DNA of 42,333 nt, taken from positions 1-42,333 of the forward strand of contig VFZG01000001.1 of assembly GCA_016871275.1 (NCBI GenBank), written 5' to 3'. How positions within the stretch are numbered: position 1 is the first letter of the stretch; every line of letters begins with the position of its first letter. Both the position numbers and the translations under genes were made by a program. This document shows positions 16,168 to 24,538 of the stretch, piece after piece. Origin of the DNA: Acidimicrobiia bacterium. GTDB taxonomy: Bacteria > Acidobacteriota > Vicinamibacteria > Vicinamibacterales > UBA2999. The notes beneath the pieces are model-generated. The model was given only the letters and a program-made list of their open reading frames with translations. It was not told the DNA's origin and made no database searches.

Positions 16168-17391
16168 TCAGGCCCGGACCGGCGCTGCGCGCCGCGCGAT
16201 CCGGCCGCGGAGTCTGGACGCCGTCGTGGTCACGCGCGACTGGAGATCCACCATCGAATCGCCGCCGAACCGCTCGAGAACGGCGTCGGCAAGGACCAAC
16301 GCGACCATGGCTTCCGCAACGACCGCCGCAGCGGGGACGGCGCAGGTGTCGCTGCGCTCGATGGCTGCGGGGGCTTCGTCCAGCGTCGTCAGATCGACGG
16401 AGCGGAGCGGTTTCATCAGCGTCGAAATTGGCTTCATGAACCCGGTGATTCGCAGTTCCTCGCCGTTCGTGACGCCGCCTTCAAGGCCCCCGGCACGATT
16501 GGTGGGGCGGGCAATCATCGGCTCGCCGATTGCGGCGTCGAGATTGGCGACAATCTCGTCGTGCACCGTCGACCCGGGCCGCCGCGCGCCGTCAACGCCG
16601 TCGCCAATCGACACCGCCTTGATCGCCTGGATCGACATCAGGGCCTGCGCCAGACGGCCGTCGAGTTTGCGGTCCCACTGGACGTAGCTTCCCAGGCCAA
16701 GCGGGACATTGCGGACAATCACTTCGAACCGGCCGCCGAGCGTATCGCCGGCCGCCTTGGCCGCGTCGATCGCGGCCATCATGTCCCGCTCGAGCGCGGG
16801 ATCGGCGCATCGGAGCGGCGCTTGGGGCGCCAGGGCGCGCGCCACCTCGAACGGCACGGCCGTGCCCTCCGGAGCGACGGCCGCGCCGATACCGGTAATG
16901 TGACTGGTGAGCTCGCATCCGATCGACGCCAACAGTTGCCGGGCCAGGCATCCCGCTGCCACCCGAGCCGCTGTCTCGCGGGCGCTGGCGCGCTCCAGCA
17001 CGTCGCGAATGTCGTCGTGGTCGTACTTGAGCGCGCCGGCCAGGTCGGCGTGACCGGGGCGCGGACGGATCACCGGTGCGCGGCTGGCGCCCGTCGCGCC
17101 GGCCGGCGCCTGCGGCTCGACGTGCATCGTGTTCTGCCAGTTCTCCCAGTCCTTGTTGCGAATCAGCATGGCGACCGGAGCACCCGTCGTGCGTCCTCGC
17201 CGAACGCCCGACAGAATTTCGGCACGATCGGATTCGATGACCATGCGGCGGCCGCGGCCGTAGCCGCCCTGACGGCGGCGCAACTCGAGCGTGATGGCGT
17301 CGAAGTCAATCGACAACCCGGCCGGCAGCCCCTCGACGATCGTGACGAGACCCTGGCCATGCGACTCACCTGACGTCAGAAAACGCAGCAT
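16168..17391 (-). CDS. aroC: chorismate synthase
   Basis: Last step of the shikimate pathway, EPSP to chorismate, using reduced FMN. 407 residues, a little longer than the common 360-390. N-terminal LRFLTSGESHGQGLVTIVEGLPAG, LELRRRQGGYGRGRRM, RPGHADLAGALKY and RASARETAARVAAG are the family signatures. It heads the minus-strand def-fmt-rsmB operon rather than joining the aromatic operon 11 kb away. TAGAAT on the minus strand lies 9 bases before the ATG, without a clear -35 element. Confidence 0.96.
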   Translation of the reverse strand: MLRFLTSGESHGQGLVTIVEGLPAGLSIDFDAITLELRRRQGGYGRGRRMVIESDRAEILSGVRRGRTTGAPVAMLIRNKDWENWQNTMHVEPQAPAGATGASRAPVIRPRPGHADLAGALKYDHDDIRDVLERASARETAARVAAGCLARQLLASIGCELTSHITGIGAAVAPEGTAVPFEVARALAPQAPLRCADPALERDMMAAIDAAKAAGDTLGGRFEVIVRNVPLGLGSYVQWDRKLDGRLAQALMSIQAIKAVSIGDGVDGARRPGSTVHDEIVANLDAAIGEPMIARPTNRAGGLEGGVTNGEELRITGFMKPISTLMKPLRSVDLTTLDEAPAAIERSDTCAVPAAAVVAEAMVALVLADAVLERFGGDSMVDLQSRVTTTASRLRGRIARRAAPVRA

Positions 17392-17484
17392 CCGCCTAGC
17401 ATTCTAATACGAGAAATTGCGACGTCTCGGTGAGGCGCGGCGCGATTTGGGCGACAACACGTCGATTCGCACCGGGCCGCTGGT

Positions 17485-19776
17485 TTGCACCTGTGTGTGC
17501 CCATGCTGATGCTCGATCGCTACCTCGTGGCCTCTGGGCGCGCCGTGGATCTCGCCACCGGCGCTGCGGTCCGCTTCCACACGCGCGCCGTGCCGGCGCG
17601 AAGAGCGCCGACGCTGTTCACGATGAGAGGCCGCTGCTGGCTGATTGACTTCGATCTGCGCAAGCACACGCGGCTCGAGGTGTGGGAACGCGCCGATAAG
17701 ATGGATGCCGAGCTGGACCAACGCACCCTGCAGGCGTTTCGATCGGCCATCGCCGATGCGCGTGATGGACAGCCGCGAGCCTTCGACGTCGTTGAGCCTT
17801 CTGCCGACAAGTGGCAGTTACTGCAACGAGTCCTGGCGCGTGAGGCCCGCCTGGCCGGATTCGTGCCCATTGCGGCGGATGCGCTCGGCGCGGTCCTCGC
17901 CGAAGCGCACTGGCGATGGCCATCCTGGATCAAGGACCGCTCGTTGGTGCTGTTCGCGACCGACACCCGCTGGTCACCGGATGCCAGCCTGGCGCTCTTC
18001 AGGCTCGCCACCAGGGACGCCCGGCCGCATTTGATCGTCCGGTGCGCCACCTCCGAGCTGTGGCGCCCGAAGCTCGCAGCGACGGTGTTGTCCATTCACG
18101 ACAGCGCCCACCAGGACGGGGCCGGCGACGGGTCACTGGTGGAACGGGCGGAGGCGCTGCACCAGGCGGGCAAGATGGTCGAGGCCGAGTCCGTCGCCCG
18201 CTGGAGCGTGCTGCTGTCCGATGACGAAGGGCCGGCCCGTTGCGCGCTGGCGAAATCCCTCACCGGTCAACGCCGGCTGCTCGAAGCGCGCGCAGCACTG
18301 GCTTCGATCGACTCCGCGGAGGCCGAGGCGGTGCGAGCCTCCATCCGCACCGCCGCCGGCCAATCACGCTTCGAACCTGCGATGGTGGAAGGGCTGATCG
18401 ACATCCTGCGCGTCTGCCACGAACTGGACGACCCGTCGGCCGCCCTGTCGCGCGTGGCGGACATGCTTCGCTCATCAATGGCCGCCTCCGTGGTCGCGTT
18501 CATCATTGCGGACCGCCAGCACCCGCACTCGGCGGCGCATGCCGGTGCGTATGTCCCGTCTGCGGCTCACCTGCGTCTGGCCGCGCAGACGCTTGATACC
18601 GGCATCGCGTCGCCGTTGACCGGTTGCGGCCCTGGTGATGAGACCACGTGGCCGATTCGCTACGGGGCTTCGATCGTCGGCGCCGTCTGGGTCCAGTGGG
18701 CGATGGGTGCACCACTTACGACAAACGACGTCGCGACGCTGCTGGGGCTGGCGGCCGCGGCCACGGCGCCTGCCGTCCACGCGCTGAACGAACGACTGCG
18801 GGCGCCACGGGGCGCCGCGTCGGCCATCCCCGATTTGATCGGCAACAGTCCGGCAATCGAGAAGGTGCGTCAGGCGGTCCTGAAGGCGGCCGCGTCGCCA
18901 TTCCCGGTGCTGATAGAAGGAGAGAGTGGCGCAGGCAAGGAACTGGTGGCCCGCGCGGTCCACGCGGCCAGCCTGCGCCGCAGCAAGCGGTTCTGCGCGC
19001 TCAACTGTGCGGCGCTCAGCGACGAGCTCGTCGAGGCCGAGCTGTTCGGTCACACTCGCGGCGCGTTCACCGGCGCCATCGCCGAGCGCCTCGGGCTCTT
19101 CGAGGAATCACAGGGCGGCACGCTGTTTCTCGACGAGGTCGCGGAGTTGAGCGCACGCGTGCAGGCAAAGTTGCTTCGCACGCTGCAGGAGGGCGAAGTG
19201 CGCCGGGTGGGCGAATCGACGACCCGAAAGGTGGACGCGCGAATCGTCGCCGCCACCAATCGGCCGCTGGGCGGTGAGGTCACGGCCGGTCATTTCCGTA
19301 ACGATTTGCGGTACCGCCTGGACGTGCTGCGCATCACATTGCCACCGCTGCGCGAGCGCGTCGATGACATTCCGCCGCTCGTGCGGCACATCTGGGCCAC
19401 GCTGTCCGAGCGGACCCGGAGCCGCGCCGTGTTGTCCCCCTCCGCGCTGTCTTTGCTCGGCGCCTACGACTGGCCCGGCAACGTGCGAGAGCTGCAGAAC
19501 GTCCTCGCGTCGGTCATGGTGAGTGCTCCGCAGCGTGGGGTGATCGGGCCGCACGCGCTGCCCGGCCACATCAGCCGGGCGGCGGCAGTGGCCAGCCGCG
19601 CCACGCTGGCCGAGGCGCGCCGGGAGTTCGAGGCGCGATTCGTTCGCGCCGCCCTCGCGCGCTCGGGGGGCCGGGCCGTGAGCGCCGCCCGCGAGCTTGG
19701 CGTGTCGCGCCAGGGCCTGCGCAAGCTCACCATGCGGCTGGGTTTATCGAACCTCGACGGCCGCGGCACGCACTAA
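17485..19776 (+). CDS. sigma54-dependent transcriptional activator with unusual N-terminal region
   Basis: 763 residues. The AAA+ domain (about 450-665) has Walker A GESGAGKE (478-485), the sigma54-contacting GAFTGA loop (526-531), Walker B GTLFLDE (545-551) and PPLRERVDDIPPL. A Fis-type helix-turn-helix closes the protein (AARELGVSRQGLRKL). The first 440 residues carry no receiver domain; the region at about 310-435 looks like a GAF-type sensor, and about 215-300 is helical, TPR-like. An internal ATG at 17503 (MLMLDRY) is an alternative start. It ends 11 bases before an ABC permease gene, which may be its target. Ligand unknown. Confidence 0.9.
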   Translation: MHLCVPMLMLDRYLVASGRAVDLATGAAVRFHTRAVPARRAPTLFTMRGRCWLIDFDLRKHTRLEVWERADKMDAELDQRTLQAFRSAIADARDGQPRAFDVVEPSADKWQLLQRVLAREARLAGFVPIAADALGAVLAEAHWRWPSWIKDRSLVLFATDTRWSPDASLALFRLATRDARPHLIVRCATSELWRPKLAATVLSIHDSAHQDGAGDGSLVERAEALHQAGKMVEAESVARWSVLLSDDEGPARCALAKSLTGQRRLLEARAALASIDSAEAEAVRASIRTAAGQSRFEPAMVEGLIDILRVCHELDDPSAALSRVADMLRSSMAASVVAFIIADRQHPHSAAHAGAYVPSAAHLRLAAQTLDTGIASPLTGCGPGDETTWPIRYGASIVGAVWVQWAMGAPLTTNDVATLLGLAAAATAPAVHALNERLRAPRGAASAIPDLIGNSPAIEKVRQAVLKAAASPFPVLIEGESGAGKELVARAVHAASLRRSKRFCALNCAALSDELVEAELFGHTRGAFTGAIAERLGLFEESQGGTLFLDEVAELSARVQAKLLRTLQEGEVRRVGESTTRKVDARIVAATNRPLGGEVTAGHFRNDLRYRLDVLRITLPPLRERVDDIPPLVRHIWATLSERTRSRAVLSPSALSLLGAYDWPGNVRELQNVLASVMVSAPQRGVIGPHALPGHISRAAAVASRATLAEARREFEARFVRAALARSGGRAVSAARELGVSRQGLRKLTMRLGLSNLDGRGTH

Positions 19777-19787
19777 AATGAGCGTAC

Positions 19788-20708
19788 GTGCTTCGCTACG
19801 TCGTTCGTCGCGTGCTCCTCGCCGTCCCTGTGCTGCTTGGCGTCGCCACGCTGGTGTTCTCGCTGATTCACCTGGTGCCGGGCGATCCCGCGCAGGCCAT
19901 GCTCGGCGACGGCGCCGCGCCGCAGGATGTCATCGAGCTGCGCCAGAGCCTCGGCCTCGATCAGCCGTTGTTCACGCAGTACGCCGCGTTCCTCCGCCGG
20001 GCCGCGACCGGCGATCTGGGCACGTCGTTCAGAACAGGCCAGCCGGTCACGACCATGATTGCGGAGCGGATACCGGCCACGGTGGAGCTGGCGGTGGCCG
20101 CGATGGTCGTCGCGATGGTCATCGCGCTTCCTCTCGGCGTGATCGCCGCCGTCTGGCGAGGCACCGCCATCGACTACGGCGCGATGACGTTTGCGCTGGC
20201 GGGTGTGTCGATACCCAATTTCTGGCTGGGTCCGTTGCTCGCGATCGTCTTTGCGGTGGAGCTTGGCTGGTTACCGGTTTCCGGCCGCGGCACATTGGGC
20301 CACCTGGTACTGCCCGCGCTGTCGCTCGGACTGGCGCTGGCGGCAATCCTCGCGCGCATGACCCGCGCCAGCCTGCTCGACGAACTGAACGAGTTGTATG
20401 TCAGGGCCGCGCAGGCCCGCGGCGTCTCGCGCGCCGCCTCGATTACCGGGCACGCGCTCCGCAACAGCTTCGTGTTGCTGCTGACGATCGTCGCATTGCA
20501 GTTCGGCGTGGTGCTCACCGGTGCCGTGATCACCGAAACCATCTTCGCCTGGCCCGGTATTGGCCGGCTCCTGATCCAGTCGATCGGCTTTCGTGATTAT
20601 CCCATGGTGCAGGGCTGCATCCTGCTGATCGCGGTCACCTACGTCACCATCAATCTGCTTACCGACCTGATGTACGGCGTGCTCGATCCCAGGATCCGGC
20701 TCGGATGA
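19788..20708 (+). CDS. ABC transporter permease, DppB/OppB type
   Basis: 306 residues with six predicted membrane segments, starting MLRYVVRRVLLAVPVLLGVATLVFSLIHLVPGDP in the characteristic DppB/OppB manner. The cytoplasmic EAA loop is visible (YVRAAQARGVSRAASITGHALRNS). It forms half of the channel of a peptide/nickel-type importer. Start GTG at 19788; an ATG at 19778 is out of frame. It overlaps the second permease by four bases (ATGA). No ATPase or solute-binding protein gene is in the window. Confidence 0.92.
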   Translation: MLRYVVRRVLLAVPVLLGVATLVFSLIHLVPGDPAQAMLGDGAAPQDVIELRQSLGLDQPLFTQYAAFLRRAATGDLGTSFRTGQPVTTMIAERIPATVELAVAAMVVAMVIALPLGVIAAVWRGTAIDYGAMTFALAGVSIPNFWLGPLLAIVFAVELGWLPVSGRGTLGHLVLPALSLGLALAAILARMTRASLLDELNELYVRAAQARGVSRAASITGHALRNSFVLLLTIVALQFGVVLTGAVITETIFAWPGIGRLLIQSIGFRDYPMVQGCILLIAVTYVTINLLTDLMYGVLDPRIRLG

Positions 20709-21514
20709 ACGGGCCGGCACGCTCCGGGTCGATCATCGTCTCGATCGTGGTAGTGTCGGCGCTCCTGGCGCCGTGGTTTCTGCCGGGGGACGCGACGACG
20801 CAGGATCTGCCGAACCGGTTGCAGGGCCCGACCTGGGAGCATTGGTTCGGTCTCGACGAGCTCGGGCGCGACATTCTGGCTCGCGTGCTGCTGGGCGCGC
20901 GCGTCTCCCTGCTGGTCGGCATCATCGTCGTTGGCGTGTCGTCAATCGCGGGAATGGTCGTGGGTGGGATGTCCGGGTATTACGGCGGCACGGTGGATCA
21001 GGTCATCGGCCGCGTGATGGACGTGCTGATGGCCTTTCCCGGAATGCTGCTCGCCATCGCGCTGGTGGCCGTGCGTGGGCCCAGTCTGGTCAACGTCGTG
21101 ATTGCGCTCGCCGTGATCGGCTGGGTCGGCTACGCCCGGTTGGTGAGGGGGCAGGTCTTACGAGCCCGTGAGTTCGATTACGTCACCGCGGCGCGCGCGC
21201 TTGGCGCCAGCACGATTCGTATTCTCGGCCGGCACGTCCTGCCGACCGCTCTGCCGGCGCTCCTGGTGCAGGCGACGCTGGGCATGGCGGGCGCCATCCT
21301 TTCCGAAGCGGCGTTGAGTTTCCTGGGCCTCGGGGTGCAGCCCCCGACACCGAGCTGGGGGACGATGATCAACGGCGGACGGGTGCACTTGCTCGACGCG
21401 CCGCACCTGACGATCTTTCCGGGGTTGCTCCTGGCGGCCGTGGTGCTCGGCTTCAACTTCCTCGGCGACGGCCTCCGGGACGCGATCGATCCCCGAAGGC
21501 GCCACTCGGCGTAG
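20705..21514 (+). CDS. ABC transporter permease, DppC/OppC type
   Basis: 269 residues. The N-terminus with one hydrophobic segment followed by HWFGLDELGRDILARVLLGARVSL is diagnostic of DppC/OppC. The EAA loop reads YVTAARALGASTIRILGRHVLPTALP, and the C-terminus NFLGDGLRDAIDPR is typical. It pairs with the DppB-type permease at 19788 through an overlapping ATGA. The cargo (peptide, nickel, other) cannot be told without the binding protein. Confidence 0.92.
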   Translation: MNGPARSGSIIVSIVVVSALLAPWFLPGDATTQDLPNRLQGPTWEHWFGLDELGRDILARVLLGARVSLLVGIIVVGVSSIAGMVVGGMSGYYGGTVDQVIGRVMDVLMAFPGMLLAIALVAVRGPSLVNVVIALAVIGWVGYARLVRGQVLRAREFDYVTAARALGASTIRILGRHVLPTALPALLVQATLGMAGAILSEAALSFLGLGVQPPTPSWGTMINGGRVHLLDAPHLTIFPGLLLAAVVLGFNFLGDGLRDAIDPRRRHSA

Positions 21515-21519
21515 TTCGG

Positions 21520-21542
21520 CGCTGCGCTCGACGAACTCGAAG
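21520..21542 (-). repeat. dispersed 23-bp repeat, copy 2
   Basis: The minus strand reads CTTCGAGTTCGTCGAGCGC and four more bases, matching 17 of 23 positions of the copy at 11948-11970. It fills most of the 31 bases between the convergent OppC-type and TPR genes. It has no T-tract, so it is not an obvious terminator. Confidence 0.45.
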
Positions 21543-21545
21543 GCA

Positions 21546-22934
21546 CTAGCGCGGCGGGATGCGCCGCTTGAGCTGCTGCAGCGAGCGGTTGGCCGGCTCG
21601 GCAGCGAGCCCTTCGTCGATCACCTGGCTCGCGCGCGCCACGTCTCCGGCGCGCAACGCCGCATCCGCCAGCCTGGCCCGCAGTGCTGGACTCGGCCCGG
21701 CTTCGTCGATCGCGCGATCGAACCATCGCACGGCCAGCGCGGGTTCGCCGAGCCTGATCGAGTAATCACCAATCTGCGTCGCGATGTTCGCCAGCGGCTT
21801 CTCGTCGCCGATCAACGTGGCGTAGTTCAGCAAGGCGTCGCGCGCGTCCTGGATGCGCCCGTCGCGCGACGTGACGTCTGCGAGGTGCAGGTAGGCGTCT
21901 GGCGGCACCGGCAGCTTCGCCACGGATTGGCGCAACGCTTGCTCGGCAGCCGGACGATCGCCGGCCAACAGCAGAGCGCGGCCGAGTTCGGCATAGGTCT
22001 CGCTGGTGGCATCCGACCGGCGGGCAGCAGTGCTGAGCGCCTCTACGGCTTTCATCAACGCGATGCGATCGCCGCGCCGCTGCGCCTCGGTGAGCCAGAC
22101 ATGGCCCAGGGCCGCGTAGACCTGCGGCGCGTCCGGGAATCGCTCGACCGCCCGGCCGAGCGTGATCACAGCCGCGTCCTCGCGACCGGCCCGAACTTGC
22201 GCAAGTCCGACGGCAATGGCGCGGTCGTGGCGCGCCGGCTCGAGCGCGGCGAGCGCTTCGAGCTGATTGATGGCCCGGCCGAAATCGCCCTCCAGCAGGT
22301 AGAGATCCGCCAGCGCTTCACGCGCCGCCGTTTGCCCGGCAGGGGCGCGGCGGGCGGCCTCTTCAAGGGACTTCCGCGCCGGCGCGAGCTGGTTCAGGTC
22401 ACGCCGTGCCAGTCCCATCACGTAATGAGCCTCGCTCATGTCCGGCTCAATCTGAAGGGCCTGCTGCAACGGCGCTACGGCATCCCTGGCGCGGCCAGCC
22501 CGATAACGCGCCAGTCCAAGTTTGTAGAGCACCCGGGCGTTGCGATCGTCTAGGCCCACAAACGATTCGTAGCGCTCAACAGCCCGGTCATACCGGGCCA
22601 GAGCGACGTTCACGTCACCCAGCGACTCCATGGCCCGAAGCGAACTCGGGTCGAGTTCCGATGCAGTCCTGAAGTCTCGGAGGGCGGCTTCGATTTCGTT
22701 CTGTGACTGGTAGACTGCGCCGCGCTTGTAGTGGGCCAGCATGGAATCAGCCTGTCGGGAGATCGCCCCGCTGTAGGCTTCGATGGCCTCGAAGGGACGC
22801 TCCGCGGCCACGGCAGCGTCGCCGTCGGCAATCAGGCGCTCGAATTCACGCTCGTTGGCGAGCGCGCCGAACGCCAGGGCCACGGCAACTCCGGCGAGGG
22901 CGACAAACACGACGACGATGGCGGTGCGCCGCAC
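21546..22934 (-). CDS. membrane-anchored TPR protein
   Basis: 462 residues: one N-terminal membrane segment (about 4-25, TAIVVVFVALAGVAVALAFGAL), then TPR units to the C-terminus (AIEAYSGAISRQADSMLAHYKRGAVYQ, ERYESFVGLDDRNARVLYKLGLARY, QALQIEPDMSEAHYVMGLARRDL and later copies). Such proteins act as periplasmic or cytoplasmic scaffolds; the function is unknown. Start GTG at 22934. The TPR gene is divergent from the ECF sigma gene, whose promoter occupies the 59-base gap. Confidence 0.85.
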   Translation of the reverse strand: MRRTAIVVVFVALAGVAVALAFGALANEREFERLIADGDAAVAAERPFEAIEAYSGAISRQADSMLAHYKRGAVYQSQNEIEAALRDFRTASELDPSSLRAMESLGDVNVALARYDRAVERYESFVGLDDRNARVLYKLGLARYRAGRARDAVAPLQQALQIEPDMSEAHYVMGLARRDLNQLAPARKSLEEAARRAPAGQTAAREALADLYLLEGDFGRAINQLEALAALEPARHDRAIAVGLAQVRAGREDAAVITLGRAVERFPDAPQVYAALGHVWLTEAQRRGDRIALMKAVEALSTAARRSDATSETYAELGRALLLAGDRPAAEQALRQSVAKLPVPPDAYLHLADVTSRDGRIQDARDALLNYATLIGDEKPLANIATQIGDYSIRLGEPALAVRWFDRAIDEAGPSPALRARLADAALRAGDVARASQVIDEGLAAEPANRSLQQLKRRIPPR

Positions 22935-22950
22935 GTTTGAATGGTAGCAG

Positions 22951-22979
22951 GGAACTTTTCCACAGGGGTGGTTTCTAAG
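22951..22979 (+). promoter_or_regulatory. sigma-E type (ECF) promoter
   Basis: GGAACTT at 22951-22957 and TCTAA at 22974-22978 are separated by 16 bases. This is the -35/-10 pair of RpoE-like ECF sigma factors. It lies directly before the ECF sigma gene, so the sigma factor most likely drives its own transcription. The predicted start near 22985 leaves a very short leader before the ATG at 22994. Confidence 0.8.
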
Positions 22980-22993
22980 CTGTTAGACTGCCT

Positions 22994-23629
22994 ATGGCCG
23001 TTCGAAGCGTTGCCGATTCCGTCATGAAAGACGCCGGAGCTCTCGGGTGGGTAGAGGTCGGACACCCCGAAGCGGTGCTCATCGAGCGTTGCGCGGCGGG
23101 GGAGGCATCGGCCTGCGCTGAGCTGGTCGCCGGTCACGAACGCATGGTCTACCAGCTCGCCCTGCACCTGCTGGGCGACCGGGACGAAGCTCTCGACCTG
23201 TCCCAGGAAGTCTTCTTCAGCGTCTTCCGCACCATCCGGACCTTCCGTGGTCAGTCGGCCCTCAAGACCTGGATCTACCGGATTGTCATCAACCAGGCCC
23301 GGAACCGACAGCGGTGGTGGCGGCGGCGGCACAAGGCCAACCAGGTATCGCTCGACCAGCACGTGGCCACCCACGGCGACCTGCGCCAGCCCGGCGATCA
23401 CACCGCACCGGACCGCGCCTACGCCCGCAAGCAGCTGGCCGACAGGCTGTGGGCCGCGCTCGATCAGCTGCCGTTCGATCAGCGCACGGTGATCGTCCTG
23501 CGCGAAGTGGATGGTCTGAGCTACGAAGAGATCGCCGATTCGCTCGGCGTCGCGATCGGCACGGTCAAGTCCCGATTGACTCGCGCGCGGCAGACCCTGC
23601 GCGACGAGCTCCGCGAGGTGCGGCCATGA
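22994..23629 (+). CDS. rpoE: ECF RNA polymerase sigma factor, RpoE-like
   Basis: 211 residues. Region 2 covers DRDEALDLSQEVFFSVFRTIRTFRG and ALKTWIYRIVINQARNRQR (core and -10 binding). Region 4 covers LPFDQRTVIVLREVDGLSYEEIADSLGVAIGTVKSRLTRAR (-35 helix-turn-helix). Regions 1.1 and 3 are absent, as in all ECF factors. Start ATG at 22994; the ATG at 23024 (MKDAG) is an alternative with about 201 residues, nearer the usual length. The stop overlaps the anti-sigma ATG (ATGA), so the pair is made in balance. A matching ECF promoter precedes it. Confidence 0.95.
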   Translation: MAVRSVADSVMKDAGALGWVEVGHPEAVLIERCAAGEASACAELVAGHERMVYQLALHLLGDRDEALDLSQEVFFSVFRTIRTFRGQSALKTWIYRIVINQARNRQRWWRRRHKANQVSLDQHVATHGDLRQPGDHTAPDRAYARKQLADRLWAALDQLPFDQRTVIVLREVDGLSYEEIADSLGVAIGTVKSRLTRARQTLRDELREVRP

Positions 23630-24525
23630 TGCACCAGCATGCGTGCGCCGACGTCCGCGAGCAGCTCGAAGCCTTCCACGACGGCGAGCTTTCCATCCAT
23701 CAGCGGCTGGCCGTTCAGAACCACCTCGAGGACTGCGTGTCGTGCAGCCTGGCCGCGTCGGAGCTGTCGAACCTGAGCTCGGTGCTCCGTGACTTCTCGT
23801 CGGAGGCCGTTGACGCCGACGCCGCCGTCGTGTCGCGTCTGTCCAGGCACGTACTCGAGCGGGTGCGCGTCGAGGAGCAGTTCTCGATTCGCGCGAAGAT
23901 GTCGGACTGGTTCCAGGACATGCACCTCGTGTGGGCAGGGCTTGGCGCATCGGTCGCGACGCTGGTCTGCATCATCGGCTCCGCCAGCGTGCTGCACGCC
24001 ACCAGCCAGGAGCGCCCGAACTCGATGGCGCGCACCCTGGCGGTGCTCGCCAGTCCAGGCTCGAACGACAACCCGTTGCGCCTGAGTTACAGCATGGTCG
24101 TGCCCAGCGCCGTCACCACCGCCGCGATCGAGATGTCCGAAGAAAACGCGCACTACACGTTGTCTGCGGTCGTGTCACGCGAAGGCCGCGTGCAGGGTGT
24201 GGAGATGATCAACCAGCCGAACCGGCCCGGCATGAACGCGATGCTGAACGACGCCTACCGGATGCAGTTCTCGCCGGCCATGGATCGCGGTGATGCCGTG
24301 GCGGTGAGCATGGTGTGGTTGCTGGCGAACACCACCGTCAAGGGACGGCCCCTCGACATGATGGAGGTGGTGCGCGAGGCGTTGCGCCTGCATAATTCGC
24401 CGGAGCCGCTCAGGGCCTTGCCGGTCCCGGAAGACGCCGCTGCGCCCACGCCTCAGGCCGCGCCGCTGATGAAACCCGACACGCCTGAGACGTCCTCCTT
24501 GACGGCGCTGGCCGACGGGCCCTGA
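23626..24525 (+). CDS. zinc-finger anti-sigma factor with TonB-C-like periplasmic domain
   Basis: 299 residues. The N-terminal cytoplasmic part has the anti-sigma zinc motif H33-x3-C37-x2-C40 (HLEDCVSC). A membrane segment spans about 103-124 (WAGLGASVATLVCIIGSASVL). The periplasmic part (about 150-260) contains SREGRVQGVEMINQP and MQFSPAMDRGDAVAVSMVWL, which resembles the C-terminal domain of TonB energy transducers. The frame is open far upstream, but the ATG at 23626 overlaps the sigma stop and begins the conserved part. It should hold the sigma factor at the membrane until released by an envelope signal. Confidence 0.88.
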   Translation: MMHQHACADVREQLEAFHDGELSIHQRLAVQNHLEDCVSCSLAASELSNLSSVLRDFSSEAVDADAAVVSRLSRHVLERVRVEEQFSIRAKMSDWFQDMHLVWAGLGASVATLVCIIGSASVLHATSQERPNSMARTLAVLASPGSNDNPLRLSYSMVVPSAVTTAAIEMSEENAHYTLSAVVSREGRVQGVEMINQPNRPGMNAMLNDAYRMQFSPAMDRGDAVAVSMVWLLANTTVKGRPLDMMEVVREALRLHNSPEPLRALPVPEDAAAPTPQAAPLMKPDTPETSSLTALADGP

Positions 24526-24538
24526 GAACGTCCCGACG

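Noticed and set aside
15622-17373. 583-residue plus-strand open frame opposite def and aroC
   Set aside because: Shadow of two certain enzymes; composition not protein-like.
17401-17484. Sigma54 -24/-12 promoter before the activator gene
   Set aside because: No GG-N10-GC arrangement with the TGGC/TTGC context was found.
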